From Platycnemis pennipes (Eukaryota > Arthropoda > Insecta > Odonata > Platycnemididae): a stretch of 64,000 bases of DNA. Positions 55,695 through 64,000 of the stretch are shown in pieces (the stretch's first letter is position 1; each line of letters opens with the position of its first letter). Made by a program: the position numbers and the translations under genes. The notes below the pieces were generated by a model. It had not been told where the DNA came from. It did not search any database and worked only from the letters and a program-made list of their open reading frames with translations. Location of the stretch: the NCBI GenBank assembly GCA_933228895.1, contig OW121849.1:40332354-40396353 (forward strand), read 5' to 3'.

Positions 55695-57277
55695 TCCGGA
55701 ACACTCCCAACACCAAACATCGTCCTGGCTAAGAAGCTGGGGCTCGCTTCTTCCACCTGGCAGAAGATCGTCAAGAGTTAAGCCAAAGTGGAGGTGGTTG
55801 TGTTCCAGTGTAACCAGAAGAGGTGGCGTATCAAAGACTCAAAACATTATCACTAGAAATAGTTTTGGACGACTGGAATGCACAAGTAAGGTCCATGTAG
55901 GTGGTGAGACCCTATTGGAAAAAGTCAAAGACTTTACAGAGGAGGTGTGTCATGGAATTTACTGCATCAAACGTGTGGATTAATCAATTTAGTAGGAGTT
56001 TCAGGATACTCTTCACCAAATGCCAGGGAAGACATATAACGCCCCAGAAGAATGAGTAAGTACTAGGGAAAAAATAATTTTGCTCTGCTTAATTAAAGGT
56101 TATCACTTGCGCAACGGATGCAACGTTGTTGAGTCGCATGCTTATATCATCTTCTACCAGATAGTCTAGGTAGGTGAAAATCCACATGGAATAAAGTGCA
56201 TGAGGCAGGAATCACAGTCCTAAACAGCAATGCGGATGGGTCTGATAAACTTCCAACACTAGTAATAGGATAACTATAGAAACTGAGATGCTTCGCTAAC
56301 ACTAGGACTCTTCCCTGTCTCTATTCAAGCGAAAGAAATGCATGGATGACCGGAGAGGATTTCTAATAATCGCTGAGGAAGTAACTGTCTGCATGAGGGT
56401 GCGGAAACGCAATATAAATCTGTCTATAAATAATTATGCTGCACACTCTCTATTATGGAGTTCATGTCAAATATGACAGTTTAGTTAAAAACTGCACCTC
56501 GCATCTTCAACCCATAGACTAATAAATCATCAAGAATATGAATCATTATTACTGAACGAAACTGGAGAAACGTATGGAAAGCTTCGCATTGAAAGGCTCG
56601 CATTGGCTTTGTATGGAAAGAAAATTTGTCTTGAAAAGCTTTTTTGTTAATCAACTAGACACTGGTCTTCCTGGAGATATTTTTTTCAAACATAATAAAT
56701 CATACTGTACCACACCTATTATTTCACCAGCAGGATTTCAAAGTTCATACTTTCTTCGCTTTGCAATGATCATGGCCGCAAATACCACCGAAACCATTGG
56801 CAACTGTTTTAGACAGGCCGGGTATTATCATGACAAGAGCAAGATCGAGGTTCAGGTTGAGGCGCAGTTAGCAAAATAATGAAAATTGGGTTTTATGTGT
56901 AGTCATTCGATTGAAATGTAAATCCAACGTAGGAGGTATCAACAAGAACTCAGGGGTGACGTTGCCATGGTGTTTGCGTTGTCATCTCCTCGAATTCGGA
57001 GGACGACGTCGACACCGATCTGGTCCAGGAAAAAATCTTAAATGGGGAAGAAGATGAGCCCGAGTGTGGATTTGATGGAGACAGTAGTGAGCGGAAAGTC
57101 GATGAGGAGAGGTCTAGTAGATGGAATTCCTCGACATCCTGGATGATGGGCATACAGAGAGCTATCACATTCAACATCTTTGTCGCTACCGACAATATCG
57201 ATCCCATATGTGAGGAGCTGTCTACCGTAAGCACCGTGAAGAAGTACCAGGTTGCTGAGGGGCCTGAACAGGAATAA
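55695..57277 (+). pseudogene. pogo/Tigger-type transposase, inactivated
   Basis: The domain order of a pogo/Tigger (DDE) transposase can be followed through broken frames. The N-terminal psq-type HTH reads IVLAKKLGLASSTWQKIVKS near 55717-55776. The CENP-B-type DNA-binding domain reads GETLLEKVKDFTEEV near 55900-55945. The DDE core shows SNADGSDKLPTLVIG near 56230, NAWMTGEDF near 56340 and SHLQPID near 56498 (usual 'SHLQPLDQG'). The C-terminus has ETIGNCFRQAGY near 56785 (usual 'TI-nCFrkAGF'). A final open frame at about 56965-57277 has SEDDVDTDLVQEKIL and ATDNIDPICEELSTV, the usual acidic tail and last helix. Many stops and frameshifts mean it is dead. The last frame lacks a start codon and is easily missed. 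Confidence 0.85.
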
Positions 57278-57289
57278 GAATCTAAGAAT

Positions 57290-58655
57290 AGCGAAGTTAC
57301 GTCCCGCCACCACCTAGAGTTACCTCGGAGGAAGGTCTTGGGAGCCTCGGTGCCCTCCCTCACGTCCGCTGCCAACATAGTGAGATATCACGGTCATGCT
57401 GTCACACATCAAGACTCTTTTTCCCTCTTCCAGACTCAAGATGCTGGAGTCATCATTTGGGGAATTTTCCAATCCATTTTGACATTTTTTTAAATCTGCC
57501 TGATCTCAACAAAATCATTGCACACTCGCATAACACTCTTCAAACCTACAAAAAGTGTAATATAGGAGTCATTCTATGCCAACTCAAACAATTTTTCAGG
57601 GTCCTGACGCTCACCATCTCCGATTTTCATAAATTTTTCGTGCTAGCCTGAATTGACCTTACTCAAGAGAAACCTATAATATTTTACCCAAAATGCAAAC
57701 ACTTTATAAGATATGAGTATTTGTGTACACCAAGGCACATTCGTGTTTCTAAGATGTGAGTAATTGTGTGCACCGGGAAATATCTACCCACAAGCCAAAT
57801 CGTGCTAATCAACAATTATTCTAAACCTGTAAAAACTAAATGAGGCCAGAAAAGCTGGTCAAACTTTTAGATGTTGTCGGCATTTTACTCTAGTCTTTAA
57901 AAAAGCTATTAAAAAGATTCTCACTTGAAAAGTGTTATAGCTATCGATATTCAAATATGGCAGCTTTGACCGATTTCATTCAAAAATGACATTTTTAGAT
58001 ACATGAGCAAATCACATTTAAGATGGTAAATCTATTAAAATTAGAATAATCGTGCTAATTTTGGCAACTTTAAATTGGTATAGGATGTGGGCCAATTTGA
58101 AGCTTATTTGTTGGTAAATTTACTGAAAATTACCACTCCCCTAATTTCTTGTTGAAAAATGCCTTTTTTCAACTTCTAATAACGAAAAAGAGGCACAAAG
58201 TGGGAAATCCAGTTTTTCAAAATAACATCCACTAGCCTTCTTCTTCAATAAATTACAAGTTTAAAGTTTCTCCCATGATTGGTAATGTCTCCATAATTTA
58301 TTTTGATGATGCATGCAAAATGGTAGGTCCACAACACCTGTGTTTCAGGGCTACCACTTACGGGTGTGTTGGATCTGAGAATTAAGATTCCTCTAAACAT
58401 ACAAAATTCTGCGTAATATACGAACATAAGAGCTGTTTATAGACATTTTATAAAAAATAGAGATAGCTACCAGGTAAGCAATTATATTGCACAGCTTATG
58501 GGAGTGGTAAGAGTACAACATACGTTGAAAGCATAATTGGATAAAAAATCGGACGCATTTTTGTACTTTTAAGATTTTATCCCTGGCTCCAATAGCTATG
58601 TATTCAGGTTCATTCAATTAAAGCAAATTCCTATGGTATTTTTAATGTCACTTTC
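57290..58655. other. Unassigned stretch
   Basis: An imperfect direct repeat (AGATATGAGTATTTGTGTAC near 57708 and AGATGTGAGTAATTGTGTGC near 57753) is visible. Otherwise nothing recognised. Confidence 0.4.
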
Positions 58656-58659
58656 TTCA

Positions 58660-59040
58660 TCATCATCATCATGGGTCAACAATCCTAGGATTGGTTTGAC
58701 TCAGCCCTCCACTCGATTCTTCCATCGGCCAACCTCTTCATATTAACGTAGCTCCTCTTTTTCACGTCCTTTATGACCTGTTCTTTATAACGCATAGGAG
58801 GTCTGCCTTTTCCATTCTTCCCATTCACTCTTACCTCGACGATTGTCTTCATCAGGCCATCGTGTCCTAAGATATGGCCGATTAGGTTGTCCCGTCTTCT
58901 TTTTATAGTTTTCAGCAGACTTTTCTTTTCTCCCACGCTTCTTAAGACTTCTTAATTTGTCACTCGGTTGATCTATTTTATGTTCATCATTTTTCAGTAG
59001 CAACATATTTTGAATGCTTCTTCGAATGCGTGTCTCTTTA
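58660..59040 (-). mobile_element. LINE-R reverse transcriptase C-terminus, pseudogene with (ATG)n tail
   Basis: The minus frame at 58685-58936 reads EKKSLLKTIKRRRDNLIGHI, then GKGRPPMRYKEQVIKDVKK, then NMKRLADGRIEWRAESNQS, the C-terminal end of an RTE-like LINE reverse transcriptase. Upstream to about 59030 the same frame continues with AFKICC, INRVTN and EVLRSVGEKKS but has three stops. The 3' end is an (ATG)n microsatellite (58660-58675, CAT repeats on +). This is the reference copy for the fragments at 9269, 24140 and 26520. It is related to but distinct from the copy at 28237. Confidence 0.85.
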
Positions 59041-60720
59041 CAACACAAAAACACGCTGTAAAGATAGAATTGAGCAGAAATTCATATTCCTGTTCTTCGT
59101 CTTATGTAGACAACATAAATACATGGAAGTTTATTTTAAGGATAATCAATTCTGGAAAATGTTTGCTTCCAATATCTTTAGTGAGATTACATCTCCTTAT
59201 ACTACTATACTTACGTCTAATGCTATGAAAATCGAAATAATGCCATAAAAGTGATCTGTAGCATCTCGGCTATATCTCGCGGCAAGGCATTCTGTTGCCA
59301 TTATAGGAGAAAATATGTTTTTCGCTTCGAGCCAGGTACCCGCTGAACAAATTACTCCAAAGAGAAGAAGAAAAATCGTGAATGGGAGGAAAAATAAATT
59401 TCTTTTAGCTTTTTAAACCTGAATGGATAATGAATCTTTATGAACAAATCCTGATGTATTCCAGAAAAATGAGTGCCTAACAAATATAATCTTATGCTAA
59501 TCCAGCGGCACATCACGTTTTATCTGGTTTGCGAGCTACTTACTTCAATTACTACTTGGCTGGATCAAAATATCCCTCAATTACCCCCCGTGTTCTGAAT
59601 CATAAACAGTAAGCACTCGAGTCCAATTACGTGGTGGTTGCATAAGAACAATAAGACAAAAAATAGCAAACTGCTATTTTTAGCAATGAATGGTAACTAA
59701 TTTCGCGCAATGAATTTTCTTCAAGGCTTAGACTACGTCTGTGTTTTGGGTTTCTCTGCGAGAAATGACATTATATAAATCAATGACTTTTCTCCTTTTA
59801 AACTGATTAATATCAATGTTTGATGGATATGTTTTGGTCTATCTATTTCATTTAACTTCCTTACAATTATAATATACATTTAAATAATTTAAACTACCTA
59901 ATTAAAGTAGGTCAAAGAATATGCGTTTGATATCTTGTTTATAAAACAGTGGAACAGTACCAACACTAGAGAAAGTTTCTGTACCGAACACATAAAAATA
60001 TTCTTTTCTTTGTGTTCCTAACATTGGTTTGAAACTAATGAAACCATTGCTCGCGAGTGTAGGAATGCGTCAGCCTAAAAAAACCTGTGAAACGTGATCA
60101 TTTTTTTAAATTATGAGGAAAATTGATCGATGTAGATTTTACTTTTTGTAATTTTCCTTTAAAAATGTATTAAACAGAAACAACTTCGCACAATTCCACA
60201 CACAGAAAAGAAAATGACTATGCATGTACCAACTGCAGGCACAACATTGGATTTGTTTCTTTCAAAAATGAGGAAATATAATCATTAAGTTAAAGACTCT
60301 GTAGGGGACCAAACAAATCATTTTAAATTTAAAAATCTGTAAAAAAATAAAACTTTTATCAAACCAGCAATAGTAAAATATTTATCTCGTCTTGTTCAAG
60401 CGATATTTACTTATTAGTTACCAATGAGTTAAGCTTCAGTTGCCTTCCGATTAAAATTACGTTTCAGAAACGACTACGCTGGTTATAAATGTTTGCATTA
60501 GTCATGCGAGAGAGTTAATAAAAAAATTATTCATAAAAAAAGTTTCCCCCATAGAATCCAATGTCCTTTTTCACGAAAATAGTGGAATGCCATAGCTAAT
60601 TTGATTTTCACACTTGGATAAGTTTACGTGCTGCGAATGTTTTCCCAATTATTTTTGCGACAATTCTACTTCCTCTAGCCACGTCGTGTTATTATCGATC
60701 TGCATAAATATGGAAATTCT
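59041..60720. other. AT-rich stretch, nothing recognised
   Basis: No supported gene or element. Two overlapping 72-codon frames at 59010-59248 are not recognised. Confidence 0.4.
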
Positions 60721-60724
60721 GGCC

Positions 60725-60855
60725 ACAGTGTTGATGGGGTAAACTCCTACCCTGCTATTCCTGGGGTCGAGTCCCGCAAGGGTAGGATTTTTCCCACACA
60801 AGAAATGCCTACGTGTGTACAATTATTTGTTATCGGTTAAAGTACCTGATGTAAT
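60725..60855 (+). mobile_element. tRNA-derived SINE, S2-related
   Basis: GATGGGGTAAACTCCTACCC (head) is followed by the B-box GGGGTCGAGTCCCGC near 60762 and GGGTAGGATTTTTCCCACAC, then AAATGCCTACGTGTGTACAA. The order and spacing match the S2 copy at 7866. Confidence 0.6.
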
Positions 60856-61004
60856 AGTACATTTGTGGTGTTTTGGGTCCATGAAATAATCTATAATCGG
60901 CAAACCTAACGATAGCAATTATCAACCATTATTATTAGTTTTCTATGACTCTTGGCAACAGCAAAATAATATTTTACACCTGTTACACTTACTACACTCA
61001 GAAG

Positions 61005-61080
61005 GACATGGTGAACTATTGTGTAGAGCACTGAGTTACCGAACACAGGGTCCCGGGTTCAAACCCCATATAATTTAAAT
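61005..61080 (+). mobile_element. tRNA-like SINE head
   Basis: GGTGAACTATTGTGTAGAGC (A-box-like) and the B-box GGTCCCGGGTTCAAACCCCA near 61046 are at tRNA-like spacing, followed by a short AT-rich tail. The head does not fold as a complete tRNA by eye. Confidence 0.5.
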
Positions 61081-61419
61081 TTAATAACACTTGATAGAAG
61101 ATTTGTTGCTGCAAATTTTGACGTAACGGTTCATATATTCCAGCTTTTACATCCGGCTCCCAATTCCCTTCTTCAAAGGGAGGATCAAACGGATAAAGTT
61201 CATGATCACGGGGAATTGCTATGAATGAGAATCAACATTGCATTTTCTTAATTTTTCCATTCCTTCACCGTTTCTACCTCAGAGAGGCATATTTCCTAAT
61301 TCAACTAACCTATCTTTAATTTTTTTTGAATTCCCTCTTTTCCGATTATCTTGCTTCCTAAATTCAATAACGGTCTTCGGTCCAGCACTCTACTCATTGA
61401 GTTGCAAAGTTGGCGAATG

Positions 61420-62000
61420 TCTATAGCGTAGCTGGAGAAGGCCTTTGCTTATTCGGTCCCCAGACAAGCGCACCAGTCCCTCCCCGTGTCGGCGGCACGT
61501 GTTTGGCGCCCGGTTAAGGGACCAAACGAAATGGACCCCCGCCCTTCAACTCTCGTCTTTCGCGGATTTCGTGGCTCCATCGGATGAGCCGCCATTCCGG
61601 GCACGAACCCTTCCTTCCTTCCTCGGGCACGGAAAGTGCTGCCCGGGCATCATCGACAATTTGGGTCAACGCGGCACGAGCCATGCCTTCCCGGGCGTCC
61701 CGGACCACTCCGATATGGTGTGACTCCGTCGTCGGTCGGGTGGCGGAGGGGTAGAATCCGACGTAGTACGAACCTATTCCGCATGGGCATCCAAGGAGGG
61801 AGGGGGTGAAGGAGGTGGGGGCGAGTGGAGAATTTTGAGATGGAAACCCGGCAATGTACGCGGTGAGCATTCGGGATCGAGTCGAGGGGTATTGAGACGG
61901 CCGGGGGAAGGAGGAGGACGGGGTTGCGTTCGAAACAAAGAGAAAGAGGATGGGGCGAGAGGGAAGCGAGCGAATGGGGGAGTTGTTGCCGCCTCTGGTG
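61420..62000. other. GC-rich patch 12
   Basis: CpG-dense from 61460 to 61780 (for example GTGTCGGCGGCACGTG near 61485), then G/A-rich on the + strand to about 61980. Frames of 92, 118 and 165 codons overlap in both orientations and carry no recognisable domain. Confidence 0.5.
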
Positions 62001-62370
62001 ATGTTTAATGGGGAGTAGACGATTAAAAGTGGGTTTGCGAGTAATGCTACACTGCAAGTGACTCACTTCCTTCGGCGATGTTGTATTATTGCTGATTCGA
62101 TCACGAGAGTGCTCTAAAGCAGCGTTTATAGTAGCAGTTGATTGCAATGCCAGTCACCCGTTAACAACTGCTAAGCCTCACTCGCACGAATGAGCAGCAA
62201 CTGCGATGCGAGTTCAGGTCAACAGGACATGTTCAGTACTGGACATGAGTCGAACACTATTGATCCAAGTTCGAGCTATTAGTAAAGTTGAAATCCTTCT
62301 ACTTTCCAGCGAAAATGCAGCCAGCACGATCGCAACGCAAAGTCAAACACGATACCGGAAATTTGGAAGT
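62001..62370. other. Unassigned stretch
   Basis: No recognised element between the GC-rich patch and the LINE-C 3' end. Confidence 0.4.
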
Positions 62371-62996
62371 AATGAATGAATGCTTTTCTTTGCATTAAAA
62401 AGAACTTGGTCCTTCTAAGCCATAAGGCTTGTCAGAGGGTTCCATTATTATATTACATATTGGCATATTACAAGCATAACATTTAATAGTCTAAATAAAA
62501 ATTATCCTACTGGTATATTGTTTACATTACATTTATATTACATTATAATTTTAATTTCATAAAAATAATTCAATGACAATAATACAACATTAAAATTTAT
62601 AAGGAATATTGAAACCAAAATAGGAAAATTCATTATTACTTATAAATGTCAGGTTGTTATAAGGTATTACATGTTCGCAATTTCGCTAATTAACCAGTGT
62701 TTCACTTTTCTTTTAATTTCGGCCAAGGATTTTAGATTATGCAGAGTCTTTGGCATACAATTAAAGGTGTGAGGTACAACATACTTTAGCAACCTATTAC
62801 CATACAAATTCTTGTAATAATACGTTTCTAACAAAGGACTGTTATCGTACGTTTATCCATAGGATGTGTATTGTTACATGGTATTTTATGCTCTTTTTTG
62901 AAATAGTTCTCTATAATAATAAGCCATTTTAACATTTTTTTCACCTCTAATATATTATATTTAGTACACAAGGATTTTAGGTCAGTATTGCAACAA
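62371..62996 (-). mobile_element. LINE-C 3' end (CR1/L2-like), C-terminal frame open
   Basis: The minus frame at 62843-62667 reads LETYYYKNLYGNRLLKYVV then PHTFNCMPKTLHNLKSL then FKRK-like EIKRKVKHWL before a stop, which fits the C-terminal end of CR1/L2-type LINE reverse transcriptases ('y-t-YG-rslky--p--wN-LP--i---sl--FK-kl'). The 3' UTR contains GACAAGCCTTATGGCTTAGA and ends in an ATTCATTCATT microsatellite at about 62371-62382, typical of CR1/L2 3' ends. Upstream to about 62996 the frame is broken. Different from LINE-A, -B and -R. Confidence 0.75.
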
Positions 62997-64000
62997 TGCT
63001 TAGAACCACCCGTGTTAATTAATTTAATAACAAGGTTACTCCTCCCCGAAGGGAAGATTCTACTCTTTAAAGAATGGGAACAAAAATGCCAGTGGAATGT
63101 GTTGCTTGAAGAATTTTATGAAAATTTAAGCATTGATCACTACATAGTGACATCAAACGCTTTTTCTTTGCTATGTCAAGCTGAGCTAGCGTTTTTGAGT
63201 CGCATAGCAGTTGGTGCAGACACATCCTAACATTAGTGATAGCGAGTATTTCGAGGCTGTTCAAGCAGTCATCTGCTGTGTGTAAACCCTACTTAAGAAG
63301 AAGCACTGAAGTAATTGAAGCTGCTTTAAACTACTTCCCATAATCGTGCAAATGGTTGAAATAAATAAACAAGGGGTACAATAGTTTGAATAATCAGATT
63401 TTTAAATATTATTTTTTATTCTTTTCCTGGTATTGTGTAAATTAGCATAAAAATTTTGAGTGCTCGTAACAGGATTGGATATATTTTAGGTTTTAACATA
63501 AAGTCGTTTGGCAATCTCAACTATACAAGGCTCAATGATGTTTTTATCCCTATGGTACATATCTTCACCATAAAGATTTATAATATCGTTTCCCACTACC
63601 TAAATCTCTTCTGCTATAATCAGCGAACACAATTGACTTAATTTCTACGCTAATTCCAAACAAACGATAAGGCGAGTAGATTGTCAAAGCCATTAGTGGG
63701 TAGCTTAGGGTGAATTTTGCATTCTTACGCCAGAAGGATTAAGAGAAAGACAGAAAAATTGGATAATTATTAACGTAAATTATATTCATTGATTTATTAT
63801 ATAATTATCTGGAAAAGAAAGGCTGGCCGTGAAATCTTAAGGCATTTTGGAGAGAAATCGTGCCAGAAAGTATGGAGCCAATAGTTTCCACAAAAATTCT
63901 GATATCAATCTCATCTCTATTGGGAACTCTAAAAATAAGCAAGCCTCACAAGAGGAGAAAGTTTAAAGAAAACGATTGAATCATTGTGGACAATTGTGTT
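62997..64000. other. Unassigned stretch to window end
   Basis: An 80-codon + frame (62988-63230) and a 65-codon antisense frame (63067-63264) overlap. Neither is recognised with confidence. The rest is AT-rich without visible structure. Confidence 0.35.

Noticed and set aside
56950..57378. 142-codon minus frame as a gene
   Set aside because: The plus strand carries the C-terminal tail of the pogo/Tigger transposase in an open frame, which explains this antisense frame.
61650..62147. 165-codon minus frame as a gene
   Set aside because: It overlaps two other long frames in the same GC-rich patch and has a composition-driven Pro/Ser/His content without any recognisable motif.

Overview
This window looks like a stretch of arthropod (most likely insect) nuclear DNA. 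It is AT-rich, has no long open reading frames, no operon-like gene spacing and no ribosome-binding sites, and it is full of decayed eukaryotic transposable elements: tRNA-derived SINEs, several kinds of LINE, Penelope-like elements, a Helitron, a pogo/Tigger transposon and a piggyBac-type MITE. I found no host protein-coding gene or exon that I can support, no functional tRNA or rRNA gene and no CRISPR array. The species assignment is inference from the element mix only. It could be intergenic DNA or the inside of a very long intron.

Layout. 0-10 kb: a GC-rich patch, a SINE, a Penelope-like reverse transcriptase scrap (about 2.1-2.6 kb), a promoter-like block (3.2-3.4 kb), local AT-rich repeats, a SINE split by a small inverted-repeat transposon (6.4-6.9 kb), a second SINE type, and a LINE 3' end with a second LINE fragment inserted in it (8.9-9.7 kb). 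10-24 kb: GC-rich patches, a young SINE with perfect target-site duplications (15.0-15.4 kb), a 173-bp perfect palindrome abutting a LINE end (18.5-19.2 kb), another LINE end (20.3-20.8 kb) and a second fold-back element (23.8 kb). 24-40 kb: three fragments of one LINE type, a Helitron with both termini recognisable (30.85-32.5 kb), a long featureless AT-rich stretch, and a large GC-rich patch followed by a split minisatellite (37.5-38.6 kb). 40-64 kb: short palindromes, a Penelope-like 3' end (45.2-45.5 kb), a 394-bp piggyBac-type MITE at TTAA (48.0 kb), two more fold-back elements (50.8 and 52.2 kb), a LINE end (53.4-54.0 kb), a dead pogo/Tigger transposase (55.7-57.3 kb) and two more LINE ends (58.7 and 62.4 kb).

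Two patterns go beyond the usual repeat inventory. First, GC-rich, CpG-containing, strand-asymmetric patches recur roughly every 5-8 kb across the window, and none is explained by a recognised element. Second, there is a set of inverted-dimer fold-backs; several carry a CTGAnGA...GAAAC-like core resembling Penelope-like element ends, which in that superfamily can hold hammerhead ribozymes. All element names rest on motif recognition by eye; no database search was possible. Coordinates of decayed elements are approximate.
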